In this document: positions 1 to 8,904 of the stretch, one piece after another | Layout of the letters: each line of letters opens with the position of its first letter | Position numbering within the stretch: the stretch's first letter is position 1 | Assembly (NCBI GenBank): GCA_028722305.1 | Contig: JAQYHB010000056.1 | Coordinates: forward strand, 1 to 64,000 | Reading direction: 5' to 3' | Source: Spirochaetales bacterium | Lineage (GTDB): Bacteria > Spirochaetota > Spirochaetia > Sphaerochaetales > Sphaerochaetaceae | DNA: 64,000 nt | The notes under the pieces: generated by a model | Databases searched by the model: none | What the model saw: only the letters and a program-made list of their open reading frames with translations | Told to the model about the DNA's origin: nothing | Made by a program: the position numbers and the translations under genes

Positions 1-2
1 AG

Positions 3-137
3 GGCACCAACAACATGATCAAGACCACACGAAGATCTGCTTACGGTTTCAGGGACACCCAGTACTTCTTCTACAAGATCTACGAGAACTCCCGCAAGCC
101 AACTCAAAACTGGCTATCCCACAAAATTCTGATTTGA
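3..137 (+). mobile_element. ISL3-family transposase, C-terminal fragment
   Basis: This is the last 44 codons of an open frame that enters from the left edge and ends at TGA 135-137. The peptide contains NNMIKTTRRSAYGFRDTQYF, the conserved end of the DDE domain of ISL3 (IS204/IS1001/IS1165) transposases, where the catalytic Glu lies just upstream. The enzyme would move an insertion sequence by cut and paste. Only the 3' end is visible, so intactness cannot be judged. The right end of the element should lie within about 50-100 bases after the stop, but the matching left inverted repeat is outside the window. A direct repeat TTGTACACC occurs at 222-230 and 234-242; its link to the element is unknown. 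Confidence 0.75.
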
Positions 138-259
138 ACCAATTTTTCGAATTCTTTCCCCGTAGGATGCTTTAGCTGCCTATGAAAGGTGATGCCACAT
201 CACTATTCCCTTCGTGGGCGGTTGTACACCATTTTGTACACCTCAACCCGTTATTACAA

Positions 260-294
260 AAAAGACTTGCCAGCAAACAAACGGGCAAGTCTTT
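260..294 (-). terminator. Rho-independent terminator of tRNA-Asn
   Basis: On the minus strand, AAGACTTGCC pairs with GGCAAGTCTT across an 11-base loop, and the 3' arm runs straight into a T run. It lies about 25 bases after the 3' end of tRNA-Asn, in the right orientation to end that transcript. Confidence 0.8.
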
Positions 295-317
295 CTCTAG
301 AAATGAATAATCTGTAT

Positions 318-390
<73 letters not shown>

Positions 391-403
391 ATGAACATAT
401 AGG

Positions 404-432
404 AATCTACTGTTTTCGTTGGAATCTGTCAA
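404..432 (-). promoter_or_regulatory. sigma70 promoter of tRNA-Asn
   Basis: A perfect -35 TTGACA (427-432) lies 17 bases from a -10 TAGATT (404-409) on the minus strand. The predicted start point is about 7 bases upstream of the mature tRNA 5' end. Confidence 0.8.
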
Positions 433-607
433 TACGGATAAAGAAAAACGTACATCGAAAAGTAAAGGTTCCCAGAGAGGTTACACTCCCATAGGCCAGC
501 ACAGACCGCAATGAGATCTCTCCCGTATTGTAAAAGATTCCAGAGATGCACCTATTTGTGGACCATGGGCAATCTTCAGGGATGTAATAGGAGAAAGCGC
601 TCCTACA

Positions 608-640
608 CAAAAAACGGGGAGGGTTGTCCGCCCTCCCCGA
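608..640 (-). terminator. Terminator of the 5'-nucleotidase lipoprotein gene
   Basis: Minus-strand hairpin CGGGGAGGG / CCCTCCCCG with a 7-base loop, followed directly by TTTTTT. It sits just downstream of the stop codon at 657. The 433-607 interval beyond it shows no gene, RNA or repeat that I can support. Confidence 0.85.
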
Positions 641-656
641 CATTCCGTGAAACAGC

Positions 657-3347
657 TTATTTCACCGGATAGTTCTCAGCCAAATATTCCATGAATACAT
701 CACTGAGCATCTTTCCTCTGCTGATCACATTGCCGAACATGGTGTAGCCGTCGCCACCCGCAGCCATGAAGTCGTTGGTCGCGACTTTGTAGGTTGCGTC
801 TTTGTCAATCAGCTGGCCATTGAGCAGAACCCTCTTGATCCTGTTGCCCGGCTTGGCGTACTTGCTGTAGACGACCTGCAGGTCGGTCTGCGCATAACTA
901 CCGGCAGTTTCGGGAAGCTTCGAGTATCCGTGCTCGAGCGCGGCATAGACATCGCTACCCTTGATTTCGCAGACGTAGACGACGTTGGTGAACGGCAGAA
1001 CATTCATGACATCGCCTCTCGTGATCTTGCCAGCCTTCAGGGAAGCGCGGATACCACCACCATTGGTGATCGTGAAGTCAGCGCCACTATCCTTGGTGAT
1101 TGCATCGACAATCATCTTGGAGAGGTTGGTCTTGCGGGTGCGGACATGAGCGCGCTCGCCGTCGAGATCCTCGGGAATCGTCGCGATGACCTTGTTCAGC
1201 TGGACGTTCAGATCCTTGTTGATCGACTCGATCGTAGCGGTAATCTGCGGATCATCAGGCACGCTGGTGACGCCGAACTGCTTGGCGAGATCGCTCTTCT
1301 CCGGCTCAAGGACGTCGCTTGCCTGAATCAGCATGGCGGTCTTGCTGACAGCCTTGCCATCCTTCACCAGGATGTCGACGACGCCAACGTTCTTCAGGTA
1401 CTCGCCGGTGGAGACAATCAGAGTGTCGCCAACCTGCTGTCCGTCCTTCAGGACCGTGTGGCTGTGACCATCGACGAACAAGTCGATTCCTTTGACCTTC
1501 TCGGCAATCTGGTCGCTGGTGATTCCGCTGGGGCCAGTCGGGTCAAGGCCGATATGACCGTCAACGATGATGAAGTCGGCATACTTCTTGACCAGGTCGA
1601 CCATCTTCTGGACAGTGCCGTAGAAGTCATCCTGGGAGAAGTCGACGCCCTCGGTGTTCTTCGGATTGCTGGTGACCAGCGTATCCGGAGTGGACAGGCC
1701 GATGACAGCAACCTTGAAACCGTTGAAATCATACAGCTGGTAGGGCTGGAACAGCAGCTTGCCATCCTTCTTGACGTTGGCGCTCAGGACGCGTAGCGTA
1801 CCACCGTTGGTCGCGGCGATATTGGCCATCTCGACCAGATGGTCGGTGCCATAGTTGAAGTCATGGTTGCCCGGAGCGATGGCATCATAGCCCAACTCCT
1901 CGAGCAACGCGTCAACCGTCTCACCCTGGAACAGGTTGGCGAAGTTGGTGCCATGGGTGGTGTCGCCAGCATCCAGGACCAGCATGTTGTCGGTGATGGA
2001 GCGGCCTGCGTTCAGCAAGGTGCCAAGCTTGGCATAGCCCATGCCACCATCCTGCGGTACCACACGAGCGTGGACGTCGTTGGTATGCACGACAATCAGA
2101 TCGAAGGTCTTGTCGCCCTTGGCGTTCTTCTCAATCAGCTGGACACCATACGGATAGGGCAGCAGGCCGGCGACCAACTGGTCATCAGGCACTGCGGCGT
2201 TCGGATCATAACCGGCACCTGCGATGATGGAAGCATACTGCTGTACCAGAGCGCTGTCGGCAGGATCGGTGATGGCATCGGCAGGAACGCTCATCGGATA
2301 GGTGGCGACCACCTTGCCATCCTTGACGTGCAACTGCACGACACCGATGCTCATGAGGTCTGCATCGGCATGAACAATCTCGGTATCACCGACAATCTTG
2401 GCGGAAACGGTGTCTCCGGAATCGACGATCAGGTCGATTCCCTTCAGGTTTTCGGCCAGGAACTGGCTGGAAAGATCTCCTGTATCCGGAGCATCAGTCA
2501 GGACGATGACGTAGTCGACCACCTTGTTGGCGATATCCAAAGCCGCCTGTGCGTTGGCGACAATCACATCACTGGTGAACGATACTCCATCCACATCCTT
2601 CGGCATGGTCAGGCCGACAACCGCGACCTTGAAGCCATTGAAATCATATACCTGATAAGGAGTCTCCATCAGATAGCCATTGGCATCAAGAGCGTTCGCG
2701 CTCAATGCGACGGCTTTCTCCGTGCCTTCGATACCCGTAGCAAGCTGAATCGTCTGAGGAGTGTACGCATCGTAACCGGCAGCATCCAACGCCTTGGCGA
2801 CCTGCAGGGCGTCGGCTTCCGTCACGCCCATGTTGCCAGCATTCAGCACCAGGTAATTGTCGGTAATCTGCTTGCCGATATTCGCGAGGGTCGCGAACTG
2901 GCTCAGGGACAGACCTCCGGCCTCACCCTGGAAATTGCCGTTGATGTCGTTAGTATGCACGACGAAGAGGTCGAACTCCTTGTCGCCCTGGGTATTGCGG
3001 ACGATGGTGTTCACGCCATACGGATAGTCACTCGTCGGCTTTGCCGGCTCCTGTGCCACAGGGGCGGGTGCGGGAACTTCAGCCTTCACAGGTGCCGGAG
3101 CCTCCTCCTTTGCCGGGGCTGGCGCAGGTGCGGGAACTTCAGCCTTCGCAGGTGCCGGAGCCTCCTCCTTTACCGGGGTTGGCGCAGGTGCGGGAACCTC
3201 AGCTGGTTTTTCTGGGGCAGGGGCTACCGCCGGTGCCGCCGGAATTGGCTCAGCTGCCTTTTTTGCTGTCGTCTGGCATCCGACCAGCGACACGATCAGA
3301 AGTGCGGCAAGAGCCACTCTTGCGATCGATTTCGAAAGACGTTTCAC
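657..3347 (-). CDS. Lipoprotein with two tandem 5'-nucleotidase/metallophosphatase halves (UshA-like)
   Basis: This 896-residue protein should sit on the periplasmic side of a membrane and release phosphate from nucleotides. The GTG start at 3347 is chosen because AGGAGG lies six bases upstream; the longer frame includes the promoter. A signal peptide ends in lipobox LVGC (Cys24). An Ala/Pro/Glu/Lys linker built from 60-bp DNA repeats follows (residues about 30-105). Two homologous halves come next, each opening with a YPYGV segment. The second half keeps the calcineurin-like metal motifs (HTNDVHARV, DAGDTTHG, GNHDFNYG, DGHSHT) and ends with the 5'-nucleotidase C-terminal domain (TNGGGIRASL, AAGGDGYTMF). 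The first half has lost them (HTNDINGNF, NAGNM, no GNHD) and lacks that C-terminal domain. It is monocistronic with its own terminator. The nucleotidase call is secure; the true substrate is not. Confidence 0.88.
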   Translation of the reverse strand: MKRLSKSIARVALAALLIVSLVGCQTTAKKAAEPIPAAPAVAPAPEKPAEVPAPAPTPVKEEAPAPAKAEVPAPAPAPAKEEAPAPVKAEVPAPAPVAQEPAKPTSDYPYGVNTIVRNTQGDKEFDLFVVHTNDINGNFQGEAGGLSLSQFATLANIGKQITDNYLVLNAGNMGVTEADALQVAKALDAAGYDAYTPQTIQLATGIEGTEKAVALSANALDANGYLMETPYQVYDFNGFKVAVVGLTMPKDVDGVSFTSDVIVANAQAALDIANKVVDYVIVLTDAPDTGDLSSQFLAENLKGIDLIVDSGDTVSAKIVGDTEIVHADADLMSIGVVQLHVKDGKVVATYPMSVPADAITDPADSALVQQYASIIAGAGYDPNAAVPDDQLVAGLLPYPYGVQLIEKNAKGDKTFDLIVVHTNDVHARVVPQDGGMGYAKLGTLLNAGRSITDNMLVLDAGDTTHGTNFANLFQGETVDALLEELGYDAIAPGNHDFNYGTDHLVEMANIAATNGGTLRVLSANVKKDGKLLFQPYQLYDFNGFKVAVIGLSTPDTLVTSNPKNTEGVDFSQDDFYGTVQKMVDLVKKYADFIIVDGHIGLDPTGPSGITSDQIAEKVKGIDLFVDGHSHTVLKDGQQVGDTLIVSTGEYLKNVGVVDILVKDGKAVSKTAMLIQASDVLEPEKSDLAKQFGVTSVPDDPQITATIESINKDLNVQLNKVIATIPEDLDGERAHVRTRKTNLSKMIVDAITKDSGADFTITNGGGIRASLKAGKITRGDVMNVLPFTNVVYVCEIKGSDVYAALEHGYSKLPETAGSYAQTDLQVVYSKYAKPGNRIKRVLLNGQLIDKDATYKVATNDFMAAGGDGYTMFGNVISRGKMLSDVFMEYLAENYPVK
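3066..3197 (-). repeat. 60-bp tandem repeat encoding an Ala/Pro/Glu/Lys linker
   Basis: A 60-bp unit containing ggtgcgggaac and gccggagcctcctcc occurs twice in full, and a third copy begins (starts near 3066, 3126 and 3186). Each unit encodes 20 residues of the flexible linker after the lipidated Cys. The copies differ at only a few bases, so copy number could change by slippage without breaking the frame. Confidence 0.8.
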
Positions 3348-3393
3348 GATAATCCTCCTCATGATTGTCCTATTGTAACAGTATTCATTCCAC

Positions 3394-3401
3394 ACTATAC
3401 C
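3394..3401 (-). promoter_or_regulatory. Extended -10 promoter of the 5'-nucleotidase gene
   Basis: Minus strand TGGTATAGT matches TGnTATAnT (hexamer 3394-3399). No good -35 is seen at 16-18 bases. The start point would lie about 40 bases before the GTG start, leaving room for the AGGAGG ribosome site. Confidence 0.5.
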
Positions 3402-3488
3402 ACAGCAATTAAAAAATGCGTTATTAATTCACGAAAAAATTGCCTTTTCTCGCTCTTTTTTTTGCAACCATCTCTTCATGCGGATACG

Positions 3489-3515
3489 AAAAAGGGCACC
3501 GCCTGCGCGATGCCC
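3489..3515 (-). terminator. Terminator of the 56-residue protein gene
   Basis: Minus-strand hairpin GGGCATCGC / GCGGTGCCC with loop GCAG, followed by TTTTT. It lies about 30 bases after the stop codon at 3543. Confidence 0.8.
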
Positions 3516-3542
3516 CCTGCCCCATCATACGATGGATGTTCA

Positions 3543-3713
3543 TTACATCAAGTCTTTCGGCTTACGTGCGGTGTTGCCGGTCTTCTCGCAATACGCCTCA
3601 TGGCGCAACTTGCCGTTCTCGAAGACGCTTCTCATCTTGATAGCTCCACCCCAGCGGCTCAACAAAGTCTTGGTACCGGCACGATGTGCGTTTTTAGATA
3701 CTGCTCCAGCCAT
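3543..3713 (-). CDS. Unrecognised 56-residue basic protein
   Basis: I do not recognise this protein. It begins MAGAVSKNAHRAGTKTLLSR and ends KTGNTARKPKDLM. It has about twelve Lys/Arg against four acidic residues, one Cys, and no signal peptide or membrane segment. The gene signals are unusually complete: TTGACT-18-TATAGT promoter with an extended -10, GGAGG eight bases before ATG, and a terminator right after the stop. That is the layout of a strongly expressed single-gene unit. The size and charge would suit a ribosome- or nucleic-acid-associated protein, but this is inference. Its short length makes it easy for automated gene callers to miss. Confidence 0.75.
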   Translation of the reverse strand: MAGAVSKNAHRAGTKTLLSRWGGAIKMRSVFENGKLRHEAYCEKTGNTARKPKDLM

Positions 3714-3757
3714 ATCATTATCCTCCAGAAAGGGAATATCCCGAAATGTGCGTATGT

Positions 3758-3787
3758 ACTATAGCAAAGAGCCCGAGATAAAGTCAA
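3758..3787 (-). promoter_or_regulatory. sigma70 promoter of the 56-residue protein gene
   Basis: Minus strand TTGACT (3782-3787), 18-base spacer, extended -10 TGCTATAGT (hexamer 3758-3763). The -35 overlaps the stop codon of the phosphatase gene upstream. The leader holds a small dyad GGGATATTCCC before the Shine-Dalgarno. Confidence 0.75.
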
Positions 3788-4401
3788 ACCCCAAGGGAAC
3801 TTCTTACCCCGGCAATTCCACGAAAAGGCTCGCTTTCCGGCACTGGGTGACGCTCCGCCTGTTCCATATCATAGCAAGCCAAGCTACAGTTTGGCATCAG
3901 GCTCGACTTGAGCTGCTCGATTGTATAGGAATGGAAATAGGTGGCGATCACCCTTGCCAGCATACCATGGGTCACCAAAAGCACGTTTCCCGTATACATC
4001 TTCCTCATCTCGTCCAAAGCCGGATAGACCCGGCAGGCTGCGTCAACCAGCGACTCCCCGCCGGTAAAACGGGAAAACGGCTCGTCCTTACGCTCTTGGT
4101 ACGGACGCTCGCTGAAAAGAGAACCCTCGTCGCTGCCAAAACTTACCTCATGGAACAGGGAATCGACAGTCACCGGGAGGGAAAGCGCCTTGGCGACAAT
4201 CTCCGCGGTCTGACGGGCACGTACCAGGTTGGAGGAAACGACATGCAGGATCCGGTACCGGTTCCTTCCCTCGCACAGCTTCCTCGCCAATCCACGCGCC
4301 TCCTCTACCCCCTCGGGGGAGAGTGGCACGTCGACGATGCCGCTGATGCGTCCCGTCGAGTTGTTGAGGGTTTTGCCATGTCGGGTCACATACAGCAACA
4401 T
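3784..4401 (-). CDS. Histidine phosphatase (phosphoglycerate mutase-like) family protein
   Basis: This 205-residue cytoplasmic protein starts MLLYVTRHGKTLNN. RHG is the catalytic histidine motif of the branch-1 histidine phosphatases, and the second key His is in LLVTHGMLARV. Members remove phosphate from phosphosugars, phosphoglycerate or nucleotide derivatives; the substrate cannot be told here. The ATG at 4401 is preferred because GAGG precedes it by six bases and it lies eight bases after the comB-like stop, so the two genes are probably co-transcribed. That pairing suggests a small-molecule phosphatase rather than the glycolytic mutase. Confidence 0.85.
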   Translation of the reverse strand: MLLYVTRHGKTLNNSTGRISGIVDVPLSPEGVEEARGLARKLCEGRNRYRILHVVSSNLVRARQTAEIVAKALSLPVTVDSLFHEVSFGSDEGSLFSERPYQERKDEPFSRFTGGESLVDAACRVYPALDEMRKMYTGNVLLVTHGMLARVIATYFHSYTIEQLKSSLMPNCSLACYDMEQAERHPVPESEPFRGIAGVRSSLGV

Positions 4402-4409
4402 GGCGCGCC

Positions 4410-5102
4410 TCAGCAATCAATCCGGACCATACGGTAGGGATAGGAGGAACGGTCGACCGTCAGCACGAAGTCGAACATATCGGGAACCAGGCACATGAAG
4501 AAGTCGGGTTCAGGGAAGGCCCCGTCAGCCCGCCGCACAAAGAACTTGCGCCCACTGGTGAACTGGATCTGGCGGATCTGCTGGTGGATATTGGGATGCT
4601 TGCCCTCCAGCAGGTCACGGATATACGTCGCGCAGAGCAGATCCTCGTCGGTGTCCTCTACTCCGTTGAGCCCCATGGCGACCAGGCTCACCACCTGGGG
4701 ATCCTTCTGTTTGATGTAGCGGGCCACAGCCCTGGCGTTGACCAAGGAGGCGACAATCACCTCGCTCGCGTGGCTGGCGCCCGCTATTCCCTGCACCCCC
4801 GCACTGGTGGTATGGACCACGCTCCTCCCCTCCAGGTCGGGACCGGTGGTGATTTCCATCGGGGAGTTTCCCGCGTCGAAACCGGGAACCTTCACCCCGT
4901 TCCGCTCACCGACCAGGAAATAGTCCGGATGCCGGTCCTTCAGCGCGAAGCACTCCTTGACATCCTTCACAGGGAAAATCTCCTTGACCTTCATCTGGGA
5001 GAGGAAGCACTCCACCGTGAAGGCCCGGAACACATCGATGATGACAGTCAGGCCCGCGGCGGCCTTGGCCCCTTCCAGCTGATGCAACACACGAATATCC
5101 AT
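4410..5102 (-). CDS. comB: ComB-like 2-phosphosulfolactate phosphatase family protein
   Basis: The 230-residue protein matches the ComB family. In methanogens ComB hydrolyses 2-phosphosulfolactate on the way to coenzyme M. Family features visible are the N-terminal VIIDVFRAFT, then FLVGERNG, GNSPMEI, HTTSAGVQG and a C-terminal region rich in Phe and Asp. Many bacteria without coenzyme M carry a copy, so the physiological substrate is probably another phospho-acid. The start MDIRVLHQLEG at 5102 is chosen because the family begins there. It is the first gene of a two-gene operon with the histidine phosphatase and is divergent from yidD. Confidence 0.85.
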   Translation of the reverse strand: MDIRVLHQLEGAKAAAGLTVIIDVFRAFTVECFLSQMKVKEIFPVKDVKECFALKDRHPDYFLVGERNGVKVPGFDAGNSPMEITTGPDLEGRSVVHTTSAGVQGIAGASHASEVIVASLVNARAVARYIKQKDPQVVSLVAMGLNGVEDTDEDLLCATYIRDLLEGKHPNIHQQIRQIQFTSGRKFFVRRADGAFPEPDFFMCLVPDMFDFVLTVDRSSYPYRMVRIDC

Positions 5103-5157
5103 GGTTCTACGCTCTTTGGTTGCTAGGGTAGCAGATTCGACCAAGAAACAGAAGGGT

Positions 5158-5186
5158 TTGAGGGAAACGTGGGAAAAGAGTACGAT
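5158..5186 (+). promoter_or_regulatory. Promoter of yidD, predicted leaderless
   Basis: TTGAGG (5158-5163), 17 bases, TACGAT (5181-5186), then six bases to ATG 5193. With the last -10 base at -7, the A of ATG would be +1. An alternative GTG at 5169 lies inside this promoter and is therefore unlikely. Confidence 0.65.
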
Positions 5187-5192
5187 ATTGGT

Positions 5193-5480
5193 ATGAACAT
5201 CCTCAGGCAGATCTATCTGATTCCCGTGTATCTCTACAAGGGACTGCTCTCCCCCTTCTTCGGGGGCAAGGCCTGCCTGTACCACCCTACCTGCTCCACC
5301 TACATGGTCCAGGCAGTGCTGAAGCACGGCATCATCAAAGGCACCGTCCTCGGATTTGCCCGCATCGGACGCTGCAACCGAGCCTTCTGGGGTGGAGACG
5401 ATCCCGTCCCGGAACAGTTCTCCTGGAAGGGAATCAGGGACGCGTACGTCCTGTTTCGGAAACCCCGAGGGAACGGATGA
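5193..5480 (+). CDS. yidD: YidD, membrane protein insertion efficiency factor
   Basis: YidD is a small amphipathic protein at the inner face of the cytoplasmic membrane that helps YidC-dependent insertion of membrane proteins. The 95 residues show the family signature CLYHPTCSTYMVQAVLKHG, followed by GRCNRAFWGGDDPVPE. The N-terminal YLIPVYLYKGLLSPFFGG segment is the usual hydrophobic anchor. Its 3' end overlaps the convergent udk 3' end by 47 bases. yidD usually sits between rnpA and yidC; here it stands alone beside comB, so it must be expressed from its own promoter. Confidence 0.93.
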   Translation: MNILRQIYLIPVYLYKGLLSPFFGGKACLYHPTCSTYMVQAVLKHGIIKGTVLGFARIGRCNRAFWGGDDPVPEQFSWKGIRDAYVLFRKPRGNG

Positions 5481-6066
5481 ACGACAAGAGCACCGAAAGG
5501 GCGCGATAGTTGTTGCCGCCCTCGGGAATGATCAGGTCGGCGTACTGCTTGGTCGGCTCGATGAAATGCTCGTGGCCCGGCCGCACCACCTCGAGATACT
5601 GGGTAATCACGCTGTCCATCGTCCTTCCCCGCTCGTTGATGTCCCGCTTCAGCCTCCGGATGAAACGGATGTCGGCGGGAGTGTCGACATAGAGCTTCAA
5701 GTCCAGTAGGTCGCGGATATGCTGGTCGTAGAGTACCATCAGACCCTCGATCACAATCAGCGGCTTGGGCTCGACATGGACCGTCTCCTTGAGACGCACG
5801 CTGTGGACGAAGTCGTACTGCGGCATCTCGACCGGCTTGCCCTTTTTCAGGTCGGAAAGCTGCTGGTAGAGCAGCTGGTTGTCGAAGGCCGCTGGCTGGT
5901 CGAAATTGAACGAGGTGATCGTATAGTTGTTGAAAGTGGAGACGGACTGGTAATAGCTGTCCTGGGCCATGAAGACCGAATCCGGGAAAGCCTCCCGGAT
6001 CCTGCGCACGATGGTACTCTTGCCACTGCCCGTTCCGCCCGTGATTCCTATGATTTTCGGCTGCAT
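5434..6066 (-). CDS. udk: Uridine kinase
   Basis: The 210-residue enzyme phosphorylates uridine and cytidine with GTP or ATP in pyrimidine salvage. It starts MQPKIIGITGGTGSGKST, giving P-loop GGTGSGKST, then AQDSYYQS, FNFDQPAAFD and a lid region RRLKRDINERGRTMDSV typical of Udk. Only four bases separate its ATG from the galM stop, so it is translated as the last gene of the ftsH-lepA-galM-udk run. Confidence 0.95.
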   Translation of the reverse strand: MQPKIIGITGGTGSGKSTIVRRIREAFPDSVFMAQDSYYQSVSTFNNYTITSFNFDQPAAFDNQLLYQQLSDLKKGKPVEMPQYDFVHSVRLKETVHVEPKPLIVIEGLMVLYDQHIRDLLDLKLYVDTPADIRFIRRLKRDINERGRTMDSVITQYLEVVRPGHEHFIEPTKQYADLIIPEGGNNYRALSVLLSFIRSLGVSETGRTRP

Positions 6067-6070
6067 CGGA

Positions 6071-7084
6071 TTACCTGACCGAGAATCTGTATTCGGTGAC
6101 CGTCCTCAGCGTCTCCCCTTTCTTCACGATGCAGGAGGGGAATCCAGGGTGGTTCGGCGCGTCCGGATAGAACTGCGTCTCAAAGCAGACACCCTCGTTG
6201 CGGCTGGCACCGGCAGCATTGATGCCACCGGCAAGTCCGTTGCCCGTATAGAACTGGACAGCCGGAAGCGTGGTACGCATATGCATCTCGATTCCGCTTT
6301 TCGGGTCGTACAGGCATCCGAAACTCTGTGGCCAGAGGTGGTCCTTGCCGATCACGTAGCAGTAGTCGTAGCCGTTGATCGGAGTCCGGACCATATCCTT
6401 CCGGATTGTCTTCGGGCTTTGGAAGTCGTAGGCTGTCCCCGACACGGGAAGCACCTTCCCGGTCGGAATCAGCTGGTCATCGACCTCGAGCATCTCCGGG
6501 CAGGAAAGCTGCACCTCATCGTCGAGGATCGTTCCACCCCCAGAAAGGTTGAAATAGGTGTGGTTGGTCAGGTTGACAGGGGTATCGGCGTCGCTGGTCG
6601 CCGTATAGGCGAGGGACAGTTTTCCGTCGGAGCTGATCGTATAGGTGACCGTGACGAACAGGTTGCCGGGCATGCCGCCATCCCCGTCGGGGCTATCGTA
6701 GCAAAAGGTGACGCTATCGCCCTTCCCGTCGAAGGGAAGCACGTTCCACATGTGCAGGCCGAAATCGCTCTGTCCTCCGTGAAGCGCGTTGCCGTTGTTG
6801 TTCTGGTCAAGATGATAGGTGACCCCGTTCAAGGTGAAGCGGCCCTTCGCGATACGGTTGGCGAAACGCCCGATAACCTGCCCGTAATGAGGACTGGTCA
6901 TGTTCTGCAACACTTCCGGCATCTTCCAGACGACCGAGACCTTTCCTTTACGGGAAGGAACCACCACATCCTCCAGAATCGCTCCCAGATTCAACAGCTT
7001 CACCGTGAAATCACCGCTCACAATGGTTAGACGGACCACCTGCCGGCCCTCATACCGCTCTGCCAACACCTCTTTGGCAATCAT
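6071..7084 (-). CDS. galM: Aldose 1-epimerase (mutarotase)
   Basis: GalM interconverts the alpha and beta anomers of glucose and galactose. The 337-residue protein carries the family motifs GQVIGRFANRIAKGRF, GNALHGG and LTNHTYFNLSG, with the catalytic His in the NHTYFNL segment and the catalytic Glu in CFETQFYPDAPNHP. AAGGGGGG precedes the start. It follows lepA by 12 bases and precedes udk by 4. No other galactose gene is nearby, so its place in a translation operon seems opportunistic. Confidence 0.95.
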   Translation of the reverse strand: MIAKEVLAERYEGRQVVRLTIVSGDFTVKLLNLGAILEDVVVPSRKGKVSVVWKMPEVLQNMTSPHYGQVIGRFANRIAKGRFTLNGVTYHLDQNNNGNALHGGQSDFGLHMWNVLPFDGKGDSVTFCYDSPDGDGGMPGNLFVTVTYTISSDGKLSLAYTATSDADTPVNLTNHTYFNLSGGGTILDDEVQLSCPEMLEVDDQLIPTGKVLPVSGTAYDFQSPKTIRKDMVRTPINGYDYCYVIGKDHLWPQSFGCLYDPKSGIEMHMRTTLPAVQFYTGNGLAGGINAAGASRNEGVCFETQFYPDAPNHPGFPSCIVKKGETLRTVTEYRFSVR

Positions 7085-7096
7085 CTCGCCCCCCTT

Positions 7097-8904
7097 TCAA
7101 TTATCGGAATCCTTACTCTTCAGAACAGCCAGATAGGCATGCTGGGGAATCTCGACGTTGCCCACCGTCTGCATGCGCTTCTTGCCTTCCTTCTGCTTTT
7201 CCAGAAGTTTGCGCTTGCGGCTGATATCTCCGCCGTAGCACTTCGCGATGACATCCTTCCGGTAGGGGCTGACTGTCTCGCGGGCGATGATGGTGCTGCC
7301 CAAGGCCGCCTGGATGGCGATCTTGAACTGCTGCCGTGGAAGCTCGTCCTTCAACCGCTCGCAGATCTGCCTTCCGCGGCTCTGCGCATTGCCCTTGAAG
7401 ACCAACTGGCTGAGCGCGTCCACCGGCTCCCCATTGACCAGGATGTCCATCTTTACCAGCTCGGTCGGCTTGTAACCGTTGACCTCGTAATCGAACGAGG
7501 CATAGCCGCGCGAAATCGACTTGAGCCGGTCGTAGAAATCGAAGAGCACCTCGCTGAGGGGCATGTCCCAGACCAGCTCGACGCGCTTCTCGTCCAGATA
7601 GTTCATGCCGGTCTGCGTGCCACGCTTCTCCAGACAGAGCTTCATGATGGAACCGACATACTCGCTTGGAGTGATGATCGAGGCCCTGATGTAGGGCTCT
7701 TCCGCGCTCCTGATACGGGTCTGGTCGGGGTATTCAGTCGGGTTGTCCACATCAACCTGGTCTCCATTCTGCAACTCGATGTGGTAACGGACAGAGGGAC
7801 TGGTGAAGACCAACGAAAGGTCGAACTCACGCTCCAACCGTTCCTGGACCACTTCGAGATGCAGCATTCCCAGAAAGCCACAGCGGAAACCAAAGCCGAG
7901 CGCAGCGGAGCTGTCCTTCTCGTAAATCAGCGACGCGTCGTTCAGCTTGAGCTTTTCCAAGGACTCTTCCAGCTCCTCATAGTCGTTCGAGTCGACCGGA
8001 TAGATTGAGGAGAAGACAACCGGCTTCAATGCCTTGAATCCGGGCAAAGCCTTGGCGCATGGCCTGTCCGGATGAGTGATCGTATCACCAACGCGGATAT
8101 CGCTGATCGTCTTGATGCCGGCGATGATGTACCCTACGTCGCCATCATGGAGCAGGTCGGTAGGCTTCAGACCCAGCTGGAAGATACCGACTTCCTCCAC
8201 CTTGTAGGTGCCCTCCCCATGCATGAACTTGATCGTGTCGCCGGCCTTGACGTCTCCGTCGAAGACACGGACATGGGCGATGACACCGCGGTAGGCGTCG
8301 TAGTGGGAATCAAAAATCTCAGCGGCGAGCGGGTCGGTATCGACACCCGCGGGAGGAGGGATCTCGTCGACAATCGCGTCGTACAGCTTGTCCACTCCCT
8401 CGCCTGTCTTGGCGCTGACCATCAACGCCTTGCTCGGGTCAAGGCCAAGCTCGTGCTCGATCTCCTTCAGGCAGTTGGGGATATCGGCCGAGGCCAGATC
8501 AATCTTGTTGATCACAGGAATGACGGTCAGGTTGTGTTCCATGGCCATGAAGAGGTTGGCGATGGTCTGTGCCTGCACCCCTTGGGTGGCGTCAATCAAC
8601 AGAAGCGCCCCCTCGCAGGAGCTGATGGCACGGGAGACTTCATAGGAAAAGTCGACATGTCCCGGGGTGTCAACCAGGTTGAGCTTGTAGGTCTTACCGT
8701 CCCGTTCATAGGGAATCGTCACCGCTTGGCTCTTGATGGTGATACCTCTCTCACGCTCGATATCCATATTGTCCAGCACCTGGGTCTGGACCTTCGAGCG
8801 CTCGTTGATCAAGCGGGCACGCTGGATGAAACGGTCGGCAAGCGTCGACTTGCCGTGGTCGATATGGGCGATGATGCAGAAGTTTCGGGTAAGGTCGGCA
8901 GCTC

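Noticed and set aside
407-643. A 78-codon minus-strand frame between tRNA-Asn and the nucleotidase
   Set aside because: It overlaps both the tRNA promoter and the terminator hairpin, and shows no SD or motif.
1839-3764. A 641-codon open frame antisense to the 5'-nucleotidase gene
   Set aside because: It runs opposite a gene with clear domains, signal peptide, promoter and terminator. Its predicted protein has repeated low-complexity stretches and no motif. High GC in third positions opens such shadow frames.
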